Shown: positions 39,089 to 50,995 of the stretch, in pieces
Layout: each line of letters opens with the position of its first letter
Position numbering within the stretch: the stretch's first letter is position 1
Source of the DNA: Tubiluchus corallicola
Taxonomy: Eukaryota; Priapulida; Priapulimorpha; Priapulimorphida; Tubiluchidae
DNA: 64,000 nucleotides
Reading direction: 5' to 3'
Assembly: GCA_030141605.1 (NCBI GenBank)
Contig: JAQGDQ010000871.1
Coordinates: forward strand, 1 to 64,000
Program-made: the position numbers and the translations under genes
The notes under the pieces: model-generated
Databases searched by the model: none
Told to the model about the DNA's origin: nothing
What the model saw: the letters and a program-made list of their open reading frames with translations, nothing else

Positions 39089-39697
39089 CCTCCCTCTCTC
39101 TCTCTCTCTCATTCTCTCTGACACTCCTTTCTCATTTTTTCATTCCATCCTATCTCATACCTTTGCCCCTTTCTTTATCTTTTTTCTTCTTTCCCTCGAT
39201 TTATTCTCCTTCCAAAGCTGTGTTGATCTTTTTAATTTACAAAAAGTAACATAATTTCAGGTATAACTCGAATGGATGAATTCTTCTTTCTAGTATCTGC
39301 AGATGTCGTCCAAGAAGTGCTGCAAAAGTTTCACTCGGAAACTCTTTTATGTGATGAGTTTGGTGGCATATCAGCAGGAATGTGGCTTTACAACATGCAC
39401 AGCGTCACTTACCTTGTGGACAACTCCAGGATTCTTTTGCATTATGACAAAGATGCGGTTCTAAAACCGACAATATGCAATGACATCATTGTTGCCCACA
39501 AAGTTTATCCAGCGCTGATCCAGAAAATTTGGACATTGGCCAATAACTCCATCGTACATGGAATCTATTCAAGGCATTTCAGGCAAAGTTGTCCTCTTGG
39601 AAAACAGAATTATACAGGAAGACATTTAAAGTTTTGTCACAACGAGTCATTCACTAATAAATCATTTTGGCCTGGAAGTCAAGGCAGGTCACAGTAA
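38028..39697 (+). CDS. GT31 beta-1,3-galactosyltransferase-like type II membrane protein
   Basis: GT31 enzymes transfer galactose or GlcNAc from a UDP-sugar in beta-1,3 linkage onto glycoprotein, glycolipid or proteoglycan acceptors in the Golgi lumen. Exons 38028-38607 and 39261-39697 (donor ggtatgta, acceptor atttcag) give 338 residues. A short cytosolic N-terminus is followed by one signal anchor (about 14-32, AALVIVLLLATFSYIEYAF). Next come RRDRRDVIRSTWLKWC (68-83, family R..IR.TW motif), ETPGGMNFGRRLVW and the metal/nucleotide DxD motif in YFLRLDDDAFLCL (154-166). Exon 2 has DEFFFLVSADVV and CDEFGGISAGMWL, at the place of the usual ED.y.G motif. Several NxS/T sites follow. AATAAA signals lie at 39907 and 39916. 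Acceptor and exact linkage are unknown. Length fits the family (310-400). Confidence 0.85.
38847..39119. repeat. (TC)n tract with interruptions
   Basis: About 270 bases of nearly pure tc repeats broken by tttcttt, cccc and tacctc variants, inside the only intron of the GT31 gene and ending about 140 bp before its 3' splice site. Ser-Leu ORFs across it are artefacts. Confidence 0.97.
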
Positions 39698-40613
39698 ATT
39701 CAATTTCATTGCGCTTTAGTAGCGTGAACCATTTAAGCATAAACAAAGCTCGAAAGTAGTAATAGTGTCAATATTCTGTACCTTTTGTCAGTTTTTATTA
39801 AATTGTTACTTTATAGTACAAACTAGATTAATAAGAGATAAACACGTGATGTTGATCAAACACTGTACTATCTATAAAATTTAGTTAATTAATTTTGCCG
39901 CGCGGCAATAAACGCAATAAACAGAATTATTATAATTGTCTTAATATATCGTAATATCATATCATAATAATTTCGTTTCATTTGTAATAAAAGTGATTTA
40001 TTCCTGTTTTTTTTAAAAAGTCTACAACAAGCCTATTAACTAGTTTGGTGCTATTGCGATATGTGTTGCTATGTACTACAATTCGAATTTTGTTTGAATG
40101 AATATAAACCACGGCGTTTTTTTATTTGTTAGTGTTCATAGTAATAACAAATTATCCGATGATTAATTGCTGGTCTTTCTTTTGTTTTATTTTATGTGAA
40201 TTCTTGAACTACCAGATTGTAACATTTGATCTAAACAAAATTATCAATCCTGCAGTACTATACAGAAAAGTTTTCGAAACTGGTCATCAAATTGCTTTGA
40301 ATCATCAAACTTGTTTTATATCTATGACACGCATTGACAGTGCGCTGTTTTTTTTCAATCGACGAATGAAGTTTTTGGTGGAAGAATGGACGTCTGAAAT
40401 TGAAACACCAAAGCGCGAAATTATAGCGCCTAAAAGTGATTTTAGTAATTACACAAGATACTTTTATTACTAAATCTTTCTGACATTTATCGCGAATATT
40501 AAAATGAGCTCAACTTCCCAGAAATACTTGGCTCTTCGTTCAAAAGACGATTAGATACGAAAACAAATGAACATAAAAATATTCCTATAAAAAAAGAAAA
40601 TTAAGTTAAGGAT

Positions 40614-41183
40614 ACAAATTTGCATGGGTGCCCGCAGAGTATAAAAAAGTTGACGCACAGGCAGCTTGGGGGTCTGGGGGAGGTCTGGGGCGCGGAGCCT
40701 CGGCCATCAACACATTTTCGTGTATTTAAGAACATTTTGGAGGCCTCAAATGAGATCTAAATTTTAGTACATAGACTTTCCCAAACGCTTTAATTAATAT
40801 ATTTTACCTGCATTTACCTAGATATTTATTGTATTCTATTGTAGTAGTCATATATCTTAAAAGTAAGTCCGTAATACACTGCAATGCGGATGACCCATTA
40901 CTTAAGCTTAATTTATTTAGTGTCAAAATTATCTACCCAGCAAAATGTGGATAGTCAAACATAAAACTGATTTGAGACTGTTAAGTTTACAGCCCATCTA
41001 CTGTTCAGACAAAATTTAATAAGTTGCGTGCGTATTCTCCCCCCCCCCCAACTCAACAAGTGTTAATGTGTATCGTAGTTTACTGCTAACAAATTTTATT
41101 CAGCCATAAAAAAATTTATTTAAGAAATTCTGTGGACGCACGTGCGTCAGTTCGTCCGCCTGCCGGCGCCCGTGCAAATTTGT
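40614..41183. mobile_element. Putative non-autonomous DNA element with 24-bp terminal inverted repeats
   Basis: The left end acaaatttgcatgggtgccc and the complement of the right end, acaaatttgcacgggcgccg, match with 3 differences over 24 bases (both go on to gcag). The ~570-bp interior has two GC-rich patches near the left end (gggggtctgggggaggtctg near 40669) and a C10 run at 41040. No ORF. No clear target duplication, so the exact termini are uncertain. Confidence 0.5.
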
Positions 41184-42149
41184 GAAAAAATATTTACAGC
41201 GTTAATTAAAAGCGCATTAATTCCAAAAGGAAAATCAGGGAACTAGTCTGGAGTGAGCACCGGTTACGCTAGAGCAGTGATAACAACTAAGCATCGGTAT
41301 TCAAAATTGCAATTAAATATTGTCACGTTTAAACTACACATGAGAACCCAAGGGCAAGCAAAACAAATACATTTTCTTTAAAGAACATCAAAGTATATTA
41401 CAATCAATGAAATGACGCCTGGCATTAAAGTAAACTCTAACATTGACAGAGGAATATCTTCAATACGTTGCTGGTTATTTATTTAATTAATGCAAGCGTT
41501 AGAGAGATGCTTGAATTATACTAGAGTAGTGTTGTAACACCCTATTCAAGCGCCCCCATAAACGTTAATGGACGTCAAGGCTATTATACCACATGTTTTT
41601 ATTTAGGTAAATATTAGATCCGTTGGCTGCCTTAGGATACGGTTGCTACGTTCTTGTAACATCATGAACATTTAAATATGTTATGAGCTTAGCATGGCTA
41701 ATTACTGTGTGATGAAACAAAATAATAAAATTGTAGGTCAGATACAGTTGGTGCAAAACTAATACGGATTCTGTGATAAATGCTTTTGCATACAATATAA
41801 ATGAGCTAAGTGATGTGAATAGAGACTGTCCAGTGAAGGTATTTGGTTAGACAAAAATTAAGTTGTGGTGCAGATGTGGGGAAAATTGTTGGTAATAATA
41901 ATGCTGTGGCATCTCTGTTAAATGTTTTAATTGTCGATTAGTGGGAATTTTCCTGTTTTTATTATTTGTTTGTGATGAAAATGTTATTCAACAAAAGATA
42001 CCGAGTATTGGCGTGAATGGAGGATCACTGTGCCAAAATTACCAAAGTGGTTTCATCAACGTTTACAACTTTTTTTGAATGCTGTAAACACAGGTACCAT
42101 TCTATCACTCATTATTCATTTCTGAAATACTGCAGAGATCTCTTCGGAC

Positions 42150-45100
42150 ATGATTGTCAGAAAAATTACAGACTTTGAGCTTCCAGGAGTTTGGCGCAGT
42201 GTCTTTCTGGCGGTTCTCTTCTTATTGGCAACTATCACCATAGTCACTCTGAACATCACACCGAGTCTTAAAATGGTTATAAAAACGATGGATGTTGATT
42301 TGCAAAGTGCCTTATATGTAAGTTTTTTCAGAAATGCTCAAAAGGTTAACTGTTTTGCGTGTAATTATTTTACTGAGAGCAAAACACAATAAGGATGAAG
42401 ATGAAGGTGAGGATGAGGATAAGGCTCAAGTTGAAGATGCAGATGAGGACGTGGGTAAGGGTAAGGATAAGGATAAGGATGAACATGAGGATAAGGACAA
42501 AGATCATAGTAAGAATAAGGATAAGAATTAGGATATAAGGCTAAGCATAAGAATGAAAATGAGAATGATGATGAGGATGGGAATAAGGAAAAGGTAAGAA
42601 TGAGTATAAGGACACAAATTGGGATAAGTATGACGTCACTAGCACAGCCCGGATTCTCATCTCTTACAGTTTCCATGTTGTATTTGCATCGTGTTTTTCC
42701 TGCTGTTGTGCATCCAACACTTTTACGATAATGTGCATTAATCGTCTTACAAGTTATGATTTCAATCTATTACCATAGCCATCATTACAATTACTACAAT
42801 TACCAAACACGTTTGTTATTAATAGGAATCTTTAATATTACCATTAACCTCGTCCTCATCCTCATCTTCATCTTCATCCTCATCCCCATCCTCATCTTTA
42901 TCCTAGCCATGACCTTTACCATACACTCGCTTCATCGTTTTTTATCATTATCATCACTTTTATCCTTATCCTTTCCTAACTACATTTTTTGATGATAAAC
43001 TACATTTCCATTCTTATTTTATAATTTGCAAGTCTTTTAATTAATATGATGGTAGCAGTTATGTATTGTTATTTACATTGTGTTGCTTCATGATGTTAAA
43101 ATAAACAGGGCTACTATGTGACACAATAGTAAAGAAGCTAAAAACCTTTGAACGAGTGTCGGGATGATAAACTACTTTTGAGTATTTTGCTATAATCCCG
43201 GATTCTGATATCATAAATACCAAAAAACATTTTCTTTGTCAATACCATTGTTTTTGCTATTACAGTCGTCAGTGTCATCGTCATCATAATCATCATAATC
43301 ATCATCATTATCAACATTTTCGACGATATCACAGTATCATCACCGATATCATGTAAAATTGCACAATCTTATTTAGAATTATTTCTCACAAAAAGCAAAG
43401 TACATTCAATGATACATAACAACAACAGCAAAAAATAACAAATAGCTTACAATAAAATGCTTCAATGTGTGCTATCACGTTGAATAGTATTGTACAGTAT
43501 ATACAGTAAATTTCAGTTTTCAACATCAACATTACGAAGGCTATGTCCCAAGAAATCTGCAAAAAATTACAGAGCTGCCTATTTTTTACCTTGTTAAAGC
43601 TGACAAAGAGAAATTTATAACTGAAGTTTATATAAAGAGAAACATTGTAACTCCGGAGAGGGTAAACCCCTGCTCGTCAGACATTATGGTGGGTATCATG
43701 CATCAAATGTTTCAGAAAGATGATTCTAGTATTCATTCTGATAAATGGATCGTAGTGACTACTATCTACACACCTACCGCAGATGTAAACCGCCTGTCAG
43801 AAATACCAGGATGGAAAGTCGTTGTTGTTGGAGACAAGAAAACACCAGCAGATTGGAGGTATGTTGCTGAAGTGCAAACAAACATGCAAGCATTGATGTT
43901 TTTCATTGGAGGTATGTTGCTGAAGTGCAAACAAACATGCAAGCATTGATGCAAGCAAATCCGAATGGCTCCCTGCCTGTGTTCCGCCACTTCTTTTTTA
44001 CCCAGTTCATTTCAACACAGTTTCATTGTGCGCACGCGCAGTTGCTGTAGGTCAAGGTTAAGTGTACAATAGCAACGCGTCTTAGCTACAACCGTCACGT
44101 GACGTTTGGGTAAGGGAAAGCCATCTGCCCGTCACTTCAGTAGCGTTAGTTGTTTTACGTGGACCTTACTTAATTATGTATTATTCTGTGCATAGAGTGA
44201 TTTACTAGCAGGTTCTTGCTTAGGAACAAGAAAAAATTAACTAGGTAAGGTTCTAGCTAACTGCTACTATTACAATGGCATTGGCTACGAAGCGTTGTCA
44301 AGTGCGTTGTTTGATACACTTAACATTTGACCTTTTCAGATTCATCATCAATTGCTAGAACTGTGAAAAGGCTTATTGATAAAAAGTAAATTTGTCAAGT
44401 AAAAGGATAAATAGACAGATTAACATAGATCATGAAAATTAGGTTTCACTGTTCCATTATGCAGTCAAATTTTGTCGAATTTCAATTACAGCATGTCGAT
44501 AAAAGTGAAGTTTGAAGCGCTGAATTTTTTAAAAAGTTCTTGCGTTTTACTTTCAAGATGGCGCAACAGAAACTTATTTAAAATTGTTTCTTCGATGTGT
44601 GAAACATTCTTGGAAGCTGCTGTTCTTGAACAATTCTACCGTCTTTATCTAACGAAGTTATTTTAGTATGATCTTACGAATTTTTAAATAGGCTTAGATT
44701 CCTGTCTTTTATTTTGCTTCTCTCAATATTTTACTTGTTTTTACTTTTTATAATAATTATTGTAATTTTTGTCGTTAATAATAGTTCATATGTGAACCAG
44801 TATTCTATTTGTCAAAATGGACGTTAAATAGTTCAATCTACTTACTTATTCACTTTCTCTGGGTGCGCTCGCCGGACATTAATCAGATTTGCTATTTTTT
44901 TATCAGAAATGTGTTAATAATTATTATTGCTAGAAAGAGCATATTTTTGGCAAAAGGTACGTATGCATCTCTTTTCCATTAGGCATGCATGCAACAATCA
45001 ACCCCTACTTCTTTTCTTATTCAGAATATCTGGTACTGTAGTCGCTTTTGCGTGCTTTATAATCAACTACGATATTATTATTACAATATGCGATCATGAC

Positions 45101-48100
45101 TTGAAAAAATCCGAAGGTTATTTGATATTAATAATTACCTGACAACAAATTAAAAAGAATAGAAAGTTTATTCATTTTACTTGACGATCAAGATGTACAT
45201 GCTCTAAGTTTCAAATACGCCAGACGACACAAGATCCCATCTACGCACTATCGTACACTGTTAATGATGGCAGATTCAAGTCTTAGTCCCAATTTTATTA
45301 AATTTTGGTGATTGCCTTGTAGTCATAAGCGAACTGGCAAAATAATTAATGGCATTTTATTATTGTTGTTTCAGTCATCCAAACTGCATTTTTCTCAGTT
45401 CTGAGAAGCAACTTGAACTAGGATATCGTATTACTGACTATTTGCCATGGAACAGTTACTCTAGGAAGAACATTGGTTACATGTACGCTATACAAGTAAG
45501 CTTAGTTTAAGCATTACAATCGCTGGCGAATTAACATTAATTATACTTTACGTCATCAGTTTTTTTGGGGAAAAGATATCCATTTTTGTTGGAATTTCGG
45601 TATTACTGAAGATAAAAAGCTTTTGACTTTTATACGACTTAATAACTCCGCTAGAGCATAAATATTGTCTATTGCTTACACAGCAGTTATAGTGCTATAG
45701 CTTGCTTATTAACTAACAAGGATATTTATATACAAAGTCGTGTGATGGAATATGACTAATAACGCGTTTTAGAGTGATTCAGTTCATTGTGATTGTGTAT
45801 GAATTTTCAAGTGAAGCAATACCTTTTACTTTTATTTATTATTTACTACTGGCTTAATCTATAGCTATGGTCATGTGAAATATTGTATAAACTAAACGAT
45901 TTTCATCAGTAACGTTAAAGCAAAAGCAGACCGAATCTTAAACTGTAGGTCAAAACAATCTATCCTTTAAGATATTGGAAGGAAATACTATTTTTTCTAA
46001 AATGACTTACGTGAAAGAATTATAACCACACAAGCACAATTTCGCGTTCGCACCACTAGTTCTTCGCTATTACATGCATTTCGCCATTAACTAGTTAGAC
46101 GTGCACTAGCGCATGCATTTCGGAAACGCACTGCACAAAAGACAGGTGATGTACCTCTCAGTTCAGATGTGTTAGTTTGTGACGAACTTGCCTAGTTTTA
46201 GTACATCACACTAAACATCTTACAGTAGCACTGTACTTCAATTTTCGGTTTCGCAATCACGTGTAACACGCTCGTGGAATATTTTTGTTGTTGAAAATTA
46301 TGCTAGTTTGTGATGTCATCAATAGTTGGGCTCGCCTGTGGTAGTATGTGAAGAATCATCCTGTCTTACTTTAAGAATTTCCTTTTTATTCTTGCAGCAT
46401 GGGGCCAAGTTTATTTTTGATACAGATGACGACAACCATCCACTAGACAACTTACAGGGGTTCGTTTACACAGACAAAACCAATGGTCTAGCGTATGCCA
46501 ATGATGACAAACAAACTCTCCACCAAGTGGTCAATCCATACGCACACTTTGGGCAGCCAACCGTTTGGCCACGTGGGTATCCTCTAGATGAAATAGGAAC
46601 AAACATAACAAGGCTGTACCACGCTTGCATGTTCAAAACTCCAGCTATCCAACAAGGAGTGGTGAACGGTGATCCTGACGTTGACGCCATCTTTAGATTA
46701 ACGAGAAAGAACAAACATGTAACACTGAATCTAACATTTGACCAGACAGCACCACCAGTTGTTATACCACATTCCACCTACGTGCCTTTCAATTCTCAAA
46801 ATACACTTTATCATTACTCAGCCTTCTGGGGTTTAATGTTGCCCTTCACAACAACATTTCGAGTGTGTGATATTTGGAGGGGATATTGGACACAGAGACT
46901 GCTGAAAGAATTGGATGAGACGTTGGGTTTTGTTGGTCCAAACTGTTACCAGTTTCGAAACTCGCATTCGTATTTAGAGGATGCAAAAGATGAGGAGGAT
47001 CTTTACTTCAAAAGTTCGAAACTGGTTGAGTTACTGGCTTCATTTCAGTGTGAATCAGAAGATTTCTGGTCTTGCATATTACAACTTACGGAATTGATGG
47101 CTGAAGAAAGTTTTTGGCAAGATGGCGACGTGGAATTAGCTAAAGGTTGGCTGAATGATTTAAATTCTGTTGGCTATACTAAACCTACAAAGAAAACAGT
47201 AAGCAAATCTGTGTGCAATCACAATGGTGCAGATCAAACCAATGTTCAATTTTTTCCCGTACGTCAGCCAACAACGAACTTAAATTCCGTGAAACCCAGG
47301 AGAAAATTTCACAGTTTAGTTGTGGATTGGGCTGAAACGAAATTTTGTCAAAATGTTTCTGCTTGTCTGCAGAAAAACGTAGAACCAGAATTAACTTTTA
47401 AAAACATTTTGCTAATAATAACCGTCAGTCCACAAAAAGAAAACATTTCTAACACTTTGCCATTTTCAGACTTCATGTACAGATCGTTGTTTCCTGTCAT
47501 TTTATACTGTGGCGAAGTTATGCCAAATAACAGCACAGAGTTTTCATTTTACACTGTTGCAAGAAATATTGGAAAAGTTTGGTACCCGGGTGAGTGTATG
47601 CTGGGAGCTGTGAAAATGGGTTACGCAGTCTCAGGATATTTGTTGATAAATAATCATATGAGGTTCAGTTTAAATTATCTAGAAAAATTATTTAAACACG
47701 ACAAATCAGAAATGATGTTTCAAGACGACAAGCACCAGATTGAGGGAAATGCAAATACTGCAAGTGGCACCATCTATAGTCATTATAACGAAAGTAGTGG
47801 TGGTGCAACGAAAAGTTTTGTGAAAATGTTGAAAAGCCAAATAAAAGCTGCCTTTAAACTGTTGAAAGATGGCGTCATGGACAGCAGACGTAGTAAGTGT
47901 TTTAAAACAATAATGGCTGATGTCGGAAAAGATTACAAAATGGCGTTCAGTGGCGCAGGTGTGTATTACCTACCCGCTCGATTAAAAGACAGATTTCATC
48001 AGTTAGCTCTACTGTTTCGTAGGAAAACACAAATGGGTTTCAGTCTAAAAGTAATTAACAGAATTCTTCAATGCATAGACCAGCTAGAAAATGTTCAGCC

Positions 48101-48116
48101 AGAGGTCATACTCTAA
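42150..48116 (+). CDS. STELLO-like / DUF288 family protein (putative Golgi glycosyltransferase-like)
   Basis: DUF288/STELLO proteins are type II Golgi membrane proteins. In Arabidopsis they interact with cellulose synthases and influence complex assembly; animal homologues (for example in nematodes) are largely uncharacterised. Exons: 42150-42317, 43488-43858, 45375-45495 and 46398-48116, giving about 792 residues. The N-terminus has one membrane anchor (about 17-36, VFLAVLFLLATITIVTLNI). Exon 2 has DKWIVVTTIYTPTADVNRL, GWKVVVVGDKKTPADW; exon 3 CIFLSSEKQLELGYRI, DYLPWNSYSRKNIGYMYAIQ; exon 4 HGAKFIFDTDDDNHPLDN, with a DxDD metal-binding-like motif, then WPRGYPLDEIG and WRGYWTQRLLKE. These blocks in this order define the family. 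The exon 2 acceptor at 43487 keeps the frame but is weak; the stronger cag at 43516 would break it unless a small exon was missed. Confidence 0.88.
42385..42910. repeat. Purine-rich tract and opposing pyrimidine-rich tract
   Basis: 42385-42610 is an imperfect hexanucleotide repeat (gatgaggataagg type, about 225 bp). 42845-42910 is its complement type (cctcatcctcatcttcatc). A third catcataatcat stretch follows at 43260-43320. All lie in intron 1 of the STELLO-like gene. Acidic/basic ORFs across them are artefacts. Confidence 0.85.
43852..43951 (+). repeat. Tandem duplication across a splice donor
   Basis: The 47-base segment starting attggaggtatgttgctga is present at 43852-43898 and again, identical, at 43905-43951. 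It spans the exon 2/intron junction (attggag|gtatgt), so the donor site itself is duplicated 53 bases downstream. Confidence 0.95.
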
Positions 48117-48369
48117 TGGATATTCACCAATGAGGAAGAATGAAGCAAATGTCCTTTTTAGGTGTGGCAATGATGGACTGCTGTTTGTTAACAAAGACAA
48201 AATTAATCATTTTGCTGGGTGCTTTTTTCGTAAAAATTCTTTCTTTGATGTTCATTGTTTGAAGAAATATCTGTGCAAAATGTGCATCTTATAGGTCTAC
48301 AGTTCAAATGCGTTATGATAAATTTGCTTATATTTACAGCACGTTCAGTCAAGCGAGATTTCTTATCAA

Positions 48370-48640
48370 GTAAACTCGTCAAGTAACTCGGAAGCGTGTT
48401 CAAACTAGAGCAAAACTTGTTGCGAGTTACTCCCCGATAGTAAGCGCAAGCTGACACTCGCACTTTATTTCACTGCGAGAAATGTCCTTAGTAACTCGCA
48501 AAGGCTTTCACACTAGAGTAACTCACAGGAAATCAACACGTAGCAACCGTAGAAGAGTTTGCAATAACTTGCCAACAGTAACTCACAAAGCAGTTAACAC
48601 TTGGCGAATTTATTGCTAAAAAACTCGCCAGTCTAAATTC
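48370..48640. repeat. Cluster of GTAACTCGC / GAGTTAC motifs
   Basis: Repeated forms agtaactcgcaaag, gagtaactcac, agtaactcacaaag and, inverted, gcgagttactcc, plus two cac/aactagag words, occur within 270 bp of the 3' flank of the STELLO-like gene. It looks like an old inverted-repeat element but no ends were found. An AATAAA for that gene lies further on at 48905. Confidence 0.35.
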
Positions 48641-49708
48641 GCCGTTAGATTTTATATTGTTCTTACAACAAGGCGCGAATAGAGTTGATAAATCATTGAA
48701 CTCCTTGTTTGATTGTTACAATTGCTTATTGTAAGCGATTGTAGCGTTATAATTACAAGAATTGTGGTTATAATAGTGAGTACTTTTATTGTTGTAATTC
48801 AAACTTGAGTGCTCCAAGTTTGTGCAAGCGCTGTCTACAATTAACACTCAACAATTAAGCTATATTTTTCGTTGGTTACTCGCAATCTTTACTGCGACGT
48901 TATTAATAAAAAATGACAAATAAAATATTTTGATTATTTATAAATCATTTTTAAACATTAATAAATTCTTCGTAGCCGACAACGCATCTTTTAATCTTCA
49001 AAAATCGCAATATTTATGTATCTGTAAAGCATATTGTTTGGTAATGGAGTTTTCGTTTGGCTGTAGTTATGACAACAGCAGGCAATGCATGATGTTAGCG
49101 ATGAATCTGCTTTCAGAAACGGGCGCTTTCTAACCCCGTTCAAGTAATGGGGGGAGGGGGGGACAATCCACGCTATCCCAAGCTTCCGTCACCCGTGCAC
49201 ACCATGTGACGTATCTGATGACAAACTTACATTATCATATGTTAAAACTACAGCTGAATGATACTGATAATTTCTAGATGAAATCGGCGGATAATAATAA
49301 AATGACGATTTTCACAATACCAGAACAAGAATACTTACCAGCAGATTCACCTTCATGGATATTTTATATTGATCTTGAATAAGAGTCAAGTACTTGAGCA
49401 AAACAAGGGAGCTTTTCGCCCATAAATTTTCTGAAATTGTTTACTCTGCTTTTGTTTACGTGAAACAGCAGTAAAGGGCGGCGTCAATGACATTTGGAGG
49501 TCGGTTACCCGACAGCTCGGCAGACTTTCGAAAATGCCAAACTACATATAAAATAGTAAGTTAAAACACTAAGTACACAGTTTCGCACTTGAGTTTAGCA
49601 CAAATTCCCATCGTGTAACTAGTAATAATTATATTGTTAATACTATTACAGTGCATTGTTTATACAAACGACTCAATGAAACAACATTTCATAATCTACA
49701 ACATAGCT

Positions 49709-50954
49709 ATGTATTACAAAGTTCTTGTCTTGGTAAGCTTTTTAGTATTGCAAAGCAGATGTATATTGTCTGATAGGCTTACATGTATCGACAGCGACAA
49801 TGATAGCTGTGGCGAGAGAGATCAAACACCAAATTTTGTGTTGTTCTTCGCGGATGATGTTGGTTATGGCGATTTGTCTGTGTATGGTCACCCTACTCAA
49901 GAGTGGAACAGAATTGACAAAATGGCTACTGACGGAATTAGATTTACTCAATGGTATTCTGCTGATAGTGTATGCACTCCCAGTCGAGCAGCTCTGTTAA
50001 CAGGTATCTTGTCAAGACACATAGATGTGATATGTTCTATACTTTTGTGGCAGTTTTGGTAGACATTAAGGCACACAGCACCTGAATAGTAGCTAGTGGC
50101 TAAAACGAAAGTGGGAACGTTTGGTACACGTAAAATTAGTACGAGGAAACTTTGGTATTGACAAAATTCGGTACTAGAAATTTTTAGTAGTAGGAAAATA
50201 TGGTACTAGGGTTGTTTAGTACTGAGAAATATTGGTACAAGAGAGTTTTTGTACTATAAAAATATGGTACGAAGAAAATTTCGTACGAAAAAAGTTTGGT
50301 ACTGGAAAATTTGGTACAAAACGAAAAAGAGAACATTTTTATATTGCAATAAACTAAAAGTTTCAAACGGAGAATAGACGTTACGCTATAGGGAAGTTTA
50401 TCCAGGGCGGAAATTTGGTACTAGGAAAGTTGATTTATTAAAACGCCCTTGAAACATCTTAAGTAATAGTGGGTGACAGGCACATCTGAGAATTCTTTCA
50501 GCAAAATCTGTAAGGTCTACAACTTACCATACAAATTTTCGAAAAGTTCAGGCAATTAGTTTTTTTTTCGGGAAAAATGATTATTTTTCCTGTTTTTTAC
50601 AAAGGTTATCAAACCGAGCGCAAATGCAGTGATGGGCAATGGTGTCACTGGAATGATCATCTTGTAGCATAGTTTGGGGGTGAGAACCGCCCTTCTTGGT
50701 GCTCCTACTGCTGCTGGTAGTGGCGACGGTGATGGTGTAATACTGTTATGATGCTGCTGTTGGCAACGGTCGCACTGGCAGCAATGGCGATGATGCTTAT
50801 CATGTTGGCACTCACCACCACGACTACCAACACCACTTTCACCGCCTCCACTGCCAACAATAACGACATCATCAACAACAATGGCAATAAGAAGACCAAA
50901 AACAACAAAAAGAACAGCAACAATAAGAACAACAACAACAACAACAACAACAAT

Positions 50955-50995
<41 letters not shown>

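Noticed and set aside
38791..39254. Two overlapping Ser-Leu-rich ORFs of about 150 codons
   Set aside because: Translation of the CT microsatellite in the GT31 intron.
46466..46777. 103-codon - strand ORF
   Set aside because: Antisense of the STELLO-like exon 4, whose sense frame is clearly the coding one.
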